A stretch of 64,000 nucleotides of DNA from Microtetraspora niveoalba (GTDB lineage: Bacteria; Actinomycetota; Actinomycetes; Streptosporangiales; Streptosporangiaceae), in the NCBI RefSeq assembly GCF_001570405.1, contig NZ_BBYM01000011.1, positions 100,910 through 164,909 on the forward strand, given 5' to 3'. Below the pieces are notes generated by a model, which saw nothing but the letters and a program-made list of their open reading frames with translations, searched no databases and was not told the DNA's origin. Shown here piece after piece: positions 8,527 through 18,174 of the stretch. The translations under genes were made by a program, and so were the position numbers. Each line of letters opens with the position of its first letter. The stretch's first letter is position 1.

Positions 8527-8925
8527 CTACGCAGCGTCGAGGTAGGCGCTGGGTGGGGCGGATTCGAGCCAGGCGAGGAAGCCGGTCAGGGCGTCCTCGC
8601 TCATGGCGAGGACGAACGGGCCGCGCTCCGCGGAGAACTCGACGGCCCAGTAGCCTTCCGGTCCCTCGCCGCTGCCGAGCCTTCTCCTCCGGGAAACCGT
8701 GAGGCCGCGCCTCGCGATTGCGTGGCGCGGCCTCAGGCGGAGTCCGAAGAACGGGATCCAGTGGAGCTCTCCCCCGGCGTAGCGGGCTACTCCGGCTTTC
8801 CAGCCCTGGTTTCCCGTGCGTACCCGGCAGACGACAGTGCCCCGGCTGAAAGCCAGGGCGACACCGCGTACGACGAGGAGGGCAGCGACAAGGGATACGC
8901 CTGCGAGAACGTCCAGCGCCGTCAT
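8527..8925 (-). CDS. DUF2550 family membrane-anchored protein
   Basis: A 132-residue protein of unknown function with one N-terminal membrane segment (residues 3-25) and a basic cytoplasmic domain containing WIPFFGLRLRPRHA and a conserved GYWAVEF stretch. DUF2550 genes characteristically follow atpC in actinobacteria, as here, with a 23-bp gap after atpC. The ATG at 8925 has GAAGGAGG at 6 nt. It is probably the last gene of the ATP synthase transcript. A link to ATP synthase assembly is suggested only by position. Confidence 0.88.
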   Translation of the reverse strand: MTALDVLAGVSLVAALLVVRGVALAFSRGTVVCRVRTGNQGWKAGVARYAGGELHWIPFFGLRLRPRHAIARRGLTVSRRRRLGSGEGPEGYWAVEFSAERGPFVLAMSEDALTGFLAWLESAPPSAYLDAA

Positions 8926-8948
8926 CGCCGCCCTCCTTCACACAAGAA

Positions 8949-9350
8949 TCAAACCTCTTCCCCGGCCGCACGCAGCCGGGCTCTGGCACGCTTGGCCGCG
9001 AGCCGGATGTCCGCGTCCTCCTGGCCGGCCTCGATCGAGGACTGCGCCCTCTGGAGGGCGTCCCTCGCGGCCGCGACGTCGACCTCGGAGCCGAGCTCGG
9101 CCGCCTCGGCCAGGATCGACACATCGTTGCTCGCGACCGAGATGAACCCGCCGTGAACAGCGGCGACGAGGTCGCTCTCGCCACCGCGCTTGACGCGAAG
9201 CACACCGCCCTCGACGAGGACGCCGAGCACAGGAGCGTGTCCCGGCATAATACCGATCTCGCCGTCCACGGTCTTCGCAATCACCATGTCGGCCTCGCCC
9301 GACCAGATCTCACGTTCCGGCGACACGACGCCAACGCGAAGCTTTGCCAC
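8949..9350 (-). CDS. atpC: F1Fo ATP synthase subunit epsilon
   Basis: A 133-residue central-stalk subunit that links the gamma subunit to the c-ring and damps ATP hydrolysis. The N-terminal beta-barrel is recognisable (SPEREIWSGEAD, GEIGIMPGHAPVLG, GGFISV), followed by the two-helix C-terminal region (VDVAAARDALQRAQ). It follows atpD after 68 bp, a gap that holds a strong stem-loop which could set its expression apart from the upstream genes. Confidence 0.97.
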   Translation of the reverse strand: MAKLRVGVVSPEREIWSGEADMVIAKTVDGEIGIMPGHAPVLGVLVEGGVLRVKRGGESDLVAAVHGGFISVASNDVSILAEAAELGSEVDVAAARDALQRAQSSIEAGQEDADIRLAAKRARARLRAAGEEV

Positions 9351-9369
9351 TTCTGGCTCCCTTTCGATA

Positions 9370-9406
9370 GACGCCTGTACGGCTCACGCGGAGCCGCACA
9401 GGCGTC
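9370..9406 (-). promoter_or_regulatory. Intercistronic stem-loop between atpD and atpC
   Basis: Arms 9370-9385 and 9391-9406 pair at 15 of 16 positions around an ACGCG loop. It lies inside the operon with no U-tract, so it is more likely an mRNA-stability or partial-termination element than a full terminator. Confidence 0.6.
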
Positions 9407-9418
9407 GGAGGCGTCGTC

Positions 9419-10855
<1,437 letters not shown>

Positions 10856-11758
10856 TCACTCTTTCCCCGCTGCGGCGTCAGCGAGCGCGTTGGCGCCACC
10901 GACGATCTCGCTGATTTCCTGGGTGATCTCAGCCTGCCGAGCCTGGTTCATCTGCATGGTGAACACGCGGATGAGCTCGTTGGCGTTGTCGGTCGCCGAC
11001 TTCATGGCCCGGCGTCGCGACGCCTCCTCCGACGCCGCGGACTGGAGCAGCGCGCTGAAGATGCGCGACTCGACGTACCGCGGGAGCAGCGAGTCGAGCA
11101 CCTCGGCGGCGTTCGGCTCGAACTCGAAGTACGGCGGGATCGTGTCGTCGGACTCGGCCTCCGACTCGACGACCTCCAGCGGCAGGATGCGCCTGACCAC
11201 GACGTTCTGCGTGAGCATCGAGACGAACTCGGTGGAGACGATGTGGATCTCGTCGATCCCGTTCTCCTCCTTGAACGACTCGATCAGCGTGTCGGCGATG
11301 GTCTTGGCGTCGGCGTACGACGGCCGGCGCGAGAAGCCCTCCCAGCGACCGCCCATCTCGCGGCCGCGGAAGGTGTGCCACGTGACACCCTTGCGGCCGA
11401 CGACGAACGGAACGGCCTGGATGCCGCGCTCCTCCAGGAGGCCCCGCAGGGCCTCCGCCTCACGGAGGACGTTGGCGTTGAAGCCGCCGCAGAACCCGCT
11501 GTCGCTGGTGAGGATCAGCACGCCCGCGCTGGTCGGCTTCTCCTTCTCGACGGTCAGCGGGTGGTCGACGCTCGCCGTGTTGCTGACGACGCCGGACACC
11601 GCCCGCGTGATCTCCTGCTCGTACGGCACCGCCGCCTGCATGCGCTGCTGCGCCTTGACGATGCGCGACGAGGCGATGAGCTCCTGCGCGCGGGTGATCT
11701 TCGCGGTGGACTTGACCGACGTGATCCGCCGCCGCAGCAATCTCAGCTGGGCACCCAT
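10856..11758 (-). CDS. atpG: F1Fo ATP synthase subunit gamma
   Basis: A 300-residue rotor shaft. The N-terminal helix LLRRRITSVKSTAKITRA and the C-terminal helix with MKSATDNANELI and RQAEITQEISEIVGG are the coiled coil that turns inside the alpha-beta hexamer. The central Rossmann-like part contains LTSDSGFCGGFN. Only 3 bp separate it from the atpA stop. Confidence 0.98.
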   Translation of the reverse strand: MGAQLRLLRRRITSVKSTAKITRAQELIASSRIVKAQQRMQAAVPYEQEITRAVSGVVSNTASVDHPLTVEKEKPTSAGVLILTSDSGFCGGFNANVLREAEALRGLLEERGIQAVPFVVGRKGVTWHTFRGREMGGRWEGFSRRPSYADAKTIADTLIESFKEENGIDEIHIVSTEFVSMLTQNVVVRRILPLEVVESEAESDDTIPPYFEFEPNAAEVLDSLLPRYVESRIFSALLQSAASEEASRRRAMKSATDNANELIRVFTMQMNQARQAEITQEISEIVGGANALADAAAGKE

Positions 11759-11761
11759 GGG

Positions 11762-13411
11762 TTACTTCTTCTCGGACTTGCGGACGTGCTTGACGATCTT
11801 CTCCTGGCCGACCTCGCCGGCCTCGAGCGCCTCGACCGGCACGTCCCTGACCAGCAGTTCGCCGGACGAGGTCGTGAAGCCCTTCTTGAACTCGGTGATC
11901 GCGTCCTTGAGGCCCGTGATCGCGTCGTCCGAGAGCTCCTTGGTCTCGCGGATGCCGTCGAACACGCCCTTGTGCTGGCTGCCGAGGTAGTCGAGGAACT
12001 CGCTCTCGAAGCGGCGGATGTCCTCGACCGGGACGTCGTCCAGCTCACCGGTGGTACCGGCCCAGATGGAGACGACCTCCTGCTCGACCGGGTAAGGGCT
12101 GTACTGCGGCTGCTTGAGCAGCTCGACCAGGCGCTGGCCACGCTCGAGCTGGGCCTTGGAGGCGGCGTCGAGGTCGGAGGCGAACGCGGCGAACGCCTCC
12201 AGGTCGCGGTACTGGGAGAGCGCCAGACGGAGCGTGCCGGCGACCTTGCGCATGGCCTTGGTCTGCGCGGAGCCACCGACTCGGGAGACCGACACACCGA
12301 CGTTGATGGCGGGGCGCACACCGGCGTTGAACAGGTCGGTCTCGAGGAAGACCTGGCCGTCGGTGATCGAGATGACGTTGGTCGGGATGAACGCCGACAC
12401 GTCGTTGCCCTTGGTCTCGATGATCGGCAGGCCGGTCATCGAGCCGGCGCCCATGTCGTCGGAGAGCTTGGCGCAGCGCTCCAGCAGACGCGAGTGCAGG
12501 TAGAAGACGTCACCCGGGTACGCCTCGCGGCCCGGCGGGCGGCGCAGCAGCAGCGAGACGGCGCGGTAGGCGTCGGCCTGCTTGGTCAGGTCGTCGAAGA
12601 TGATCAGGACGTGCTTGCCCTGGTACATCCAGTGCTGACCGATGGCGGAGCCGGTGTACGGAGCGATGTACTTGAAGCCCGCGGGGTCGGACGCCGGAGC
12701 GGCGACGATGGTGGTGTACTCCATCGCGCCCGCCTCCTCGAGGCGGCCCTTCACCTGGGCGATGGTGGAGCCCTTCTGGCCGACGGCGACGTAGACGCAC
12801 CGAACCTGACGGCTCGGGTCACCGGAGAGCCAGTTCTCCTTCTGGTTGATGATCGTGTCGACGGCGATCGCGGTCTTGCCGGTGCCACGGTCACCGATGA
12901 TCAGCTGGCGCTGGCCGCGGCCGATCGCGGTCATGGCGTCGATCGCCTTGATGCCGGTGGCGAGGGGCTCCTTGACCGGCTGGCGCTGCACGACCGAGGG
13001 GGCCTGCAGCTCCAGGGCGCGCAGGCCCTCGGCCTCGATCGTGCCCTTGCCGTCCAGCGGGTTGCCCAGCGGGTCGACCACGCGGCCGAGGTAGTTGTCG
13101 CCGACGGGAACGGAGAGGACCTCGCCGGTGCGGCGGACCTGCTGCCCTTCCTCGATCTTGCTGAAGTCGCCCAGGATAACGACACCGATCTCCCGGACGT
13201 CCAGGTTCAGTGCCAGGCCACGCGTGCCGTCCTCGAACTCGAGCAGCTCGTTCGCCATCGTCGAGGGCAGGCCGGAGACATGGGCGATGCCGTCGCCACA
13301 GTCGACGACGGTCCCGATCTCCTCGCGCGCGGCACCTTCCGGCTCGTACGCCTGGACGAAGCGCTCAAGCGCGTCCCGGATCTCGTCCGGCCGGATCGTA
13401 AGCTCCGCCAT
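11762..13411 (-). CDS. atpA: F1Fo ATP synthase subunit alpha
   Basis: A 549-residue regulatory nucleotide-binding subunit of F1. Walker A GDRGTGKT, Walker [11 protein letters not shown] and the arginine-finger region [13 protein letters not shown] are visible. Its length is typical of actinobacterial alpha subunits, including the charged C-terminal tail ending KSEKK. It follows atpH after 23 bp. Confidence 0.99.
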   Translation of the reverse strand: MAELTIRPDEIRDALERFVQAYEPEGAAREEIGTVVDCGDGIAHVSGLPSTMANELLEFEDGTRGLALNLDVREIGVVILGDFSKIEEGQQVRRTGEVLSVPVGDNYLGRVVDPLGNPLDGKGTIEAEGLRALELQAPSVVQRQPVKEPLATGIKAIDAMTAIGRGQRQLIIGDRGTGKTAIAVDTIINQKENWLSGDPSRQVRCVYVAVGQKGSTIAQVKGRLEEAGAMEYTTIVAAPASDPAGFKYIAPYTGSAIGQHWMYQGKHVLIIFDDLTKQADAYRAVSLLLRRPPGREAYPGDVFYLHSRLLERCAKLSDDMGAGSMTGLPIIETKGNDVSAFIPTNVISITDGQVFLETDLFNAGVRPAINVGVSVSRVGGSAQTKAMRKVAGTLRLALSQYRDLEAFAAFASDLDAASKAQLERGQRLVELLKQPQYSPYPVEQEVVSIWAGTTGELDDVPVEDIRRFESEFLDYLGSQHKGVFDGIRETKELSDDAITGLKDAITEFKKGFTTSSGELLVRDVPVEALEAGEVGQEKIVKHVRKSEKK

Positions 13412-13434
13412 CTCTCTTCTGTCTCCCTATTCGC

Positions 13435-14244
13435 CTAGCCGGCCAACCGGCGGCGTACTTCTTCGATACGTCCTGCGATGGTGTTGTCGATCAGGTCGTC
13501 GCCGATCCTGATCGAGAAGCCACCGAGCACCTTGGGGTCCACCTCGACGTTCAGGTGGACGTCACGTCCGTACGTGCCGCGAAGCCAGGCGGCGAGACGC
13601 TGCTTCTGGGTCTCGTCGAGCGGCACGGCGCTGCGCACCACTCCGACCAGGCGTTCCCGCTGCTGGGCGACGATCCAGCCGTACTCGTCGAGGCCCGATT
13701 CCAGGCTACGTCCTCGCGGGTGCGCGGCGAGCTGGGTGACCAGCCGAAGAGTCGTCGGCGCGGTCTTGCCGGACAGCAGCGAGGTGAGCAGCTCCCGCTT
13801 GCGGTCGCCCGGCACGGCGGCGTCGTTCAGCGTGCGCCGCAGTTCCGGGTTGGCCGCGAGGATCCGGCCGAAGCGGAAGAGCTCGTCCTCGACGTCGTCG
13901 AGCCGGCTCTGGCTCTCGGCCTCGGCGGAGGCGGCGATCACGGAAAGCCGCTCCAGCGCGTCGGCCATGTCGCCCGGGCGGGACCACTTGGCCTCGGCGG
14001 AGGCGACCACGGTCTCCATCGTCGCCGCGCTCACCTTGCCCGACAGCAGCGACCGCACGACGTCGGCCTTCTGCGCGGCCGGGCGGGCCGCGTCGGAAAG
14101 GCCGCGGCGCAGGCCGTGCTCGCGGTCGAGCAGGCCGGCGACCGCGATGAGCTCGTCCGCGAGCGTGCCCAGGTCCGCGGACCCGGCCACGCTGTTGAAC
14201 CGCTCTTCGACCTCGGCGAGCGAGGTCCTGCTCAGACCTCTCAT
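13435..14244 (-). CDS. atpH: F1Fo ATP synthase subunit delta
   Basis: A 269-residue peripheral-stalk subunit that holds F1 to the b subunit. It is longer than the 180-residue E. coli form, as is usual in actinobacteria, with a helical N-terminal half and the conserved C-terminal strand and helix LGGFSIRIGDDLIDNTIAGRI. It begins 55 bp after the atpF stop. Confidence 0.97.
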   Translation of the reverse strand: MRGLSRTSLAEVEERFNSVAGSADLGTLADELIAVAGLLDREHGLRRGLSDAARPAAQKADVVRSLLSGKVSAATMETVVASAEAKWSRPGDMADALERLSVIAASAEAESQSRLDDVEDELFRFGRILAANPELRRTLNDAAVPGDRKRELLTSLLSGKTAPTTLRLVTQLAAHPRGRSLESGLDEYGWIVAQQRERLVGVVRSAVPLDETQKQRLAAWLRGTYGRDVHLNVEVDPKVLGGFSIRIGDDLIDNTIAGRIEEVRRRLAG

Positions 14245-14299
14245 CTGCCGATCACCGCCCCTCCTTCGCCGCGCTCAGCGCGTCGGGTTCGCCGCGTCA

Positions 14300-14842
14300 T
14301 CAGTGGACCGCCTGCGTTCCCTCGAGCTCCTCGAGGAACCGGTCCACGACCCGGCGCTGCCTGGCCTCGTCCTCCAGGGACTCACCCACGATGCGGCCGG
14401 CGAGTTCGGTGGACAGGCGACCGATCTCACCGCGCAGCTGCGCCATGGCCTGCTGCCGGTCGGCCTCGATCTGCGCGTGAGCCGCCTGGATGAGGCGACG
14501 CGCCTCTTCCTGCGCCTCCTCGCGGAGCTCGGCCTTGATCCGGGCGCCCTGCTCGCGCGCCTCTTCCCGCAGTCGGGCCGCCTCCTGGCGGGCCTCGGCG
14601 AGCTGGGCGCGGTACTGCTCCAGCGTGCGCTGGGCCTCGGCCTGGGCGTCCTCGGCCTTCTTGATGCCGCCTTCGATCGCCTCCGTGCGCTCGTTCAGCG
14701 TCTTCTGGATGCGCGGCGTCAGGATCTTGCCGACGACGACGAGGACGAGAAGGAACGCGAAGACGCCGACGACGAGCTCGTACATGTGCGGCATGATGGG
14801 GCTGTTGCCCTCAGCCGCGAGAAGCGTAGCTGCCGCTTTCAT
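14300..14842 (-). CDS. atpF: F1Fo ATP synthase subunit b
   Basis: A 180-residue peripheral stalk subunit. A short N-terminus is followed by one membrane helix (about 20-42, ELVVGVFAFLLVLVVVGKI) and a long charged coiled coil rich in A, E, R and Q that reaches up to the delta subunit. The ATG at 14842 has GGAAGG at 8 nt. Confidence 0.98.
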   Translation of the reverse strand: MKAAATLLAAEGNSPIMPHMYELVVGVFAFLLVLVVVGKILTPRIQKTLNERTEAIEGGIKKAEDAQAEAQRTLEQYRAQLAEARQEAARLREEAREQGARIKAELREEAQEEARRLIQAAHAQIEADRQQAMAQLRGEIGRLSTELAGRIVGESLEDEARQRRVVDRFLEELEGTQAVH

Positions 14843-14871
14843 GGATGCAGCCTTCCGTCAGGGGTCTTCCG

Positions 14872-15093
14872 TCAGTAGATGAACGGCGCAACGAGGCCGA
14901 TCAGCGCGAGGGCCTCGACGAGAACGAAGCCGAGAAGCATGTTCTGCCGGATCAGGCCGTAGGCCTCGGGCTGACGCGCGATGGCCTGGAGGCCGTTGCC
15001 GAAGATGAGGCCGACGCCGATGCCGGGGCCGAGGGTCGCCAGGCCGTAACCGATGGCGCCGATGTTGCCGGAGACCTCAGCGAGAACGCTCAT
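14872..15093 (-). CDS. atpE: F1Fo ATP synthase subunit c
   Basis: A 73-residue proteolipid that forms the proton-driven rotor ring. It is a hairpin of two membrane helices. The first carries the GPGIGVGLIFG glycine motif, the polar loop contains ARQPEA, and the second helix carries the proton-binding carboxylate E60 in VLVEALAL. Nothing suggests sodium specificity, but that was not tested. Confidence 0.99.
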   Translation of the reverse strand: MSVLAEVSGNIGAIGYGLATLGPGIGVGLIFGNGLQAIARQPEAYGLIRQNMLLGFVLVEALALIGLVAPFIY

Positions 15094-15155
15094 TGCTTTT
15101 CCTTTACTGGACGGCCGGTGCAGGGTGTCACCGGTCTGGACTAGTGGGAAGGGTC

Positions 15156-15947
15156 TTAGTGCTCGGCGTGCAGGGAGCCGCCGATGTACATGGCGGCGAG
15201 CAGCGCGAACAGGAAGGCCTGCAGGAACTGGATGAACAGCTCAAATCCGGTCATGGCGATCGTCATGAGGACACCCAGCACTCCCACCGGCGCTCCGAGC
15301 GGGGTCAGCTTCTCGAAGAGGAACCAGAAGCCCACCATGCTGAAGAACGCAATGATGATGTGACCGGCGAACATGTTCGCGAACAGTCGCACCGCGTGCG
15401 TGAAGGGGGCGACGATCATGTTCGAGAGGAACTCGATCGGAGCCAGCAGGAAGTAGATCGGCTTGGGCAGCCCCGGGGGGAACATCATGTTCTTGAAGTA
15501 GCCGAGAGCGCCCTGGTGCTTCATGCCCAGGTAGATCTTCATGCCGTAGACCACCAGCGCCAGCACGACGGGGAAGGCGATGTGCGAGGCGACCGGGAAC
15601 TGGAGGACGGGGATGACACCCATCAGGTTCCAGATCCAGACCAGGAAGAAGAGGCTCAGCAGCAGGCCCATGTAGCGGTCGGCGTCCTTGCCCAGGAACG
15701 GGCGTGCCACCTGATCCCGCACGAACATGTAGCCGTACTCGCCGACGTTCTGCATGCCTCGCGGCACCAGCTTGGGGTTGCCGAACGCCGACCAGCAGAA
15801 GGCGATGACGACCAGCGAGCTCAGGACCGCGAGCAGCACCGGCTTCGTCAGCCAGAAGGGCGCCCCCGCCCAGAGCGTGGGGAAGTCGAACAGTTCAAGC
15901 CCCGGGGCCTTGAACTCGTCGGCGGCGAGAACCGTCAGCGCGCTCAC
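15156..15947 (-). CDS. atpB: F1Fo ATP synthase subunit a
   Basis: A 263-residue membrane stator subunit forming the two proton half-channels. The essential arginine lies in THAVRLFANMFAGH, and the last membrane helices carry FELFIQFLQAFLFALL. The start is GTG with AAGGGA at 7-8 nt. It follows the AtpZ-like gene after 67 bp. Confidence 0.98.
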   Translation of the reverse strand: MSALTVLAADEFKAPGLELFDFPTLWAGAPFWLTKPVLLAVLSSLVVIAFCWSAFGNPKLVPRGMQNVGEYGYMFVRDQVARPFLGKDADRYMGLLLSLFFLVWIWNLMGVIPVLQFPVASHIAFPVVLALVVYGMKIYLGMKHQGALGYFKNMMFPPGLPKPIYFLLAPIEFLSNMIVAPFTHAVRLFANMFAGHIIIAFFSMVGFWFLFEKLTPLGAPVGVLGVLMTIAMTGFELFIQFLQAFLFALLAAMYIGGSLHAEH

Positions 15948-16014
15948 GCGGCGTTCCCTTCAACGTGGAGATGGATCAGGATGGCTTGCCCAGAGGGGTG
16001 ACCGTCGGCTGAGT

Positions 16015-16239
16015 TCAGCGACCGTACTTCAGATAGACGAGGTAGATCGCGAGCACTACCCCGATGAGGATGCCGACGGGAATGAAGGCGTGCACGCCCG
16101 TCCAACGGCTCAGCAACCAGCCGGAGCCGCCCCAGATAATCATTCCCGAGATCAGATAGCTGGGAATCGACCAGGCGGCATTGGCGAAGTCGCGGCCGTC
16201 CTGCTCGGGGCTGCGCTCCATATCGCTCATCGCGGGCAC
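16015..16239 (-). CDS. AtpZ/AtpI family small membrane protein
   Basis: A 74-residue protein with two hydrophobic segments (PSYLISGMIIWGGSGWLL and FIPVGILIGVVLAIYLVYL), matching the AtpZ/AtpI family that sits at the head of atp operons and is thought to help c-ring assembly or magnesium handling. No ribosome binding site decides between the GTG at 16239 and ATGs at 16230 or 16221. This is the second such gene here: a larger AtpI-like gene precedes it by 54 bp. Confidence 0.85.
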   Translation of the reverse strand: MPAMSDMERSPEQDGRDFANAAWSIPSYLISGMIIWGGSGWLLSRWTGVHAFIPVGILIGVVLAIYLVYLKYGR

Positions 16240-16293
16240 GACGATAGCAGGCAGGGAGCGGACTAGTCATATCGGACTGCGCCATGACGCGGG

Positions 16294-16716
16294 TCACGGG
16301 TGTCCCTGCCCGGAAACCCCGGCCTCGGGCTCGACGTAAAGCAGGCGCAACTTCATGAACCCGCGCATCTCGCCCACCGTCCATGCCACCGTACACGCCA
16401 CGACCGTGAGCGCGAACGCGCGCGGGCTGAAGGCGGTCGCGTTCTCGAAGGCCTTCAGCAGGGCCATGATGAGCAGCACCTTGACCGCGTAGCTCGCGAT
16501 CGCGGCCAGCATCATCATCTGCGGCGAGATCCGGCCGGCCCACGAGACGGCGACGAGGCCGACGGTGAAGAAGACCGCGACCAGTGCGACGCCGATGAAC
16601 GCGCCGAGCGCGCCCTGAACACCGGCGAGGATCACCGCGACGACCACGGCGACCAGGCCCACCGCGAGGGCGGGGATGGCGGCACCCTTGAGCACGCGCA
16701 CGTCGTTGGCCTGCAT
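16294..16716 (-). CDS. atpI: ATP synthase protein I-like membrane protein
   Basis: A 140-residue protein with four predicted membrane helices: AIPALAVGLVAVVVAVILAG, ALGAFIGVALVAVFFTVGLV, MMMLAAIASYAVKVLLIMALL and a shorter one near AFALTVVACTVAWTVG. It corresponds to the longer actinobacterial AtpI at the start of the atp operon. The ATG at 16716 has GGAG at 5 nt. It is probably the first gene of the atp transcript; a Crp-like dyad lies about 70-90 bp upstream. Confidence 0.85.
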   Translation of the reverse strand: MQANDVRVLKGAAIPALAVGLVAVVVAVILAGVQGALGAFIGVALVAVFFTVGLVAVSWAGRISPQMMMLAAIASYAVKVLLIMALLKAFENATAFSPRAFALTVVACTVAWTVGEMRGFMKLRLLYVEPEAGVSGQGHP

Positions 16717-16784
16717 CGGAACTCCATGAACCGGTTGTCAAGCGAGCGATTGCTTCCTGAGAGATTCCAGCATGTGAAATCCCT

Positions 16785-16806
16785 GCTAGTGAAAGCTATC
16801 ACAAGC
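16785..16806. promoter_or_regulatory. Candidate Crp/FNR-type operator in front of the atp operon
   Basis: A 22-bp dyad whose core is GTGA-N6-TCAC (16789-16802), with 9 of 11 base pairs symmetric. It matches the TGTGA-N6-TCACA pattern of cAMP receptor protein family regulators at 9 of 10 positions, and lies upstream of atpI in an AT-richer gap. The binding protein is inferred. Confidence 0.5.
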
Positions 16807-16845
16807 TCAGCGGGGGCTGCCTTTACCTGCCGGTTCGCGCGGCGG

Positions 16846-18117
16846 TCAGAAGGTCGTGGTGCGCGTGCCCGTCGTCGCGCTGGCGGCGGCCGTACCCGGG
16901 TCCGACGGGCCGGAGGATCCGAATCCGCCGGGGCCGCCGCCCGGCAGGCCCGCTCCGCCCGGCCCCGGCTCGCCCTTGCCGCGCGACCCGCGCTGGCGGC
17001 GCCCACCCTTGCGCGACCTCCACCGCGGCGAGGCCATCATGATCAGCACGGCCACGGCCAGCACGACGGTGAGCGGGAACAGGATCAGCGGCACGCCGCC
17101 GATCGCGAGGCCGACCAGCGTGAAAGAGAACAGGAACGTCCAGCCGTACATGATCAGGACGCTGCGGCGCTGCGAGTGGCCGATGTCGAGCAGCCGGTGG
17201 TGCAGGTGGCCGCGGTCGGGCGCGAACGGCGACAGGCCGGCGGACGTGCGGCGGACCACCGCCATGACCAGGTCCAGTAATGGCAGGACCATCACCGCGA
17301 TCGGCAACAGCAGCGGCAGCACGACGGGGAACTTGTTCATCCGGTCGATGGCGCCCGAGTCGACCGACGAGATGATCGTGATCAGCGAGGTGGCGAGGAG
17401 CATCCCGATCAGCATCGCCCCGGTGTCGCCCATGAAGATCTTGGCCGGGTTGAAGTTGTGGGGCAGGAAGCCCAGACACATCCCGATCAGGATCGCCGCG
17501 ATGGCCGCCGTCACGTTGATGCGGGACCCGCTGCTGTTCTGCGAGAGCGCGATGGAGTACGCGAAGGTCGCCAGCGCCCCGATGCCCACGATGCCCGCCG
17601 CGAGCCCGTCCAGGCCGTCCACGAAGTTGACCGCGTTGATCACGATGACCACGATCATGATCGTGATGATCGTGCGAAGGTTGGCGTCGAGCCCGGTCGA
17701 GCCGCCCATGTCCTTGGGCAGCGGCAGCCAGGGCAGGTACATCCCGAAGTAGACGAGCAGACCGCCCGCCGCGATCTGCCCGCCCAGCTTGACCAGCGCG
17801 TCCATGCCGAGCCAGTCGTCGAGGAAGCCGGTCAGCACGATCACGCCGCCCGCGACCAGCAGGGCCGTCACCGTCTGCCCCGCCTGACCGGTGGCGAGCG
17901 CGCCTCCGACGTAGGGAAGGTGTGTCGCGAGCAGCAGCCCGGCGGCCATCCCGCCGAACATCGCGAGGCCCCCCAACCTGGGGATCGGCACCTTGTGCAC
18001 GTCCCTGTCCCGCACCTCGGGCGCCGCGCCGATGCGCAGTGCGAACACCCGGACCGGAGGCACCAGCAGGTAGGTGACCGCGGCCGTGACGAGCGCCAGG
18101 AGCAGATATTCGCGCAC
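16846..18117 (-). CDS. WecA/MraY-like undecaprenyl-phosphate GlcNAc-1-phosphate transferase
   Basis: A 423-residue polytopic membrane enzyme that starts a lipid-linked glycan by moving a sugar-1-phosphate from a UDP-sugar to a polyprenyl phosphate. Family marks include HKVPIPRLGG near residue 40, the NAVNFVDGLDGLAAG motif (about 160-175), the FMGDTGAMLIG aspartate motif and the DRGHLHHRLL loop. About ten membrane helices are evident. A glycine- and basic-rich tail of about 60 residues follows the last helix. In actinobacteria this position next to glyA and atpI is conserved; the enzyme probably starts arabinogalactan or another wall polymer. It could supply lipid-linked primer to the glycosyltransferases in this window, but that is inference. 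Confidence 0.92.
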   Translation of the reverse strand: MREYLLLALVTAAVTYLLVPPVRVFALRIGAAPEVRDRDVHKVPIPRLGGLAMFGGMAAGLLLATHLPYVGGALATGQAGQTVTALLVAGGVIVLTGFLDDWLGMDALVKLGGQIAAGGLLVYFGMYLPWLPLPKDMGGSTGLDANLRTIITIMIVVIVINAVNFVDGLDGLAAGIVGIGALATFAYSIALSQNSSGSRINVTAAIAAILIGMCLGFLPHNFNPAKIFMGDTGAMLIGMLLATSLITIISSVDSGAIDRMNKFPVVLPLLLPIAVMVLPLLDLVMAVVRRTSAGLSPFAPDRGHLHHRLLDIGHSQRRSVLIMYGWTFLFSFTLVGLAIGGVPLILFPLTVVLAVAVLIMMASPRWRSRKGGRRQRGSRGKGEPGPGGAGLPGGGPGGFGSSGPSDPGTAAASATTGTRTTTF

Positions 18118-18174
18118 GGACCTAGTTTCTCGCTTGGGCGGACCAGTTGTGACGGGAAAAGGCCACGAATCGCC

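Noticed and set aside
16736..16741. TTGACA on the minus strand as a -35 box for atpI
   Set aside because: It lies only about 20 nt before the atpI start, so any -10 box would fall inside the gene, and none is seen there.
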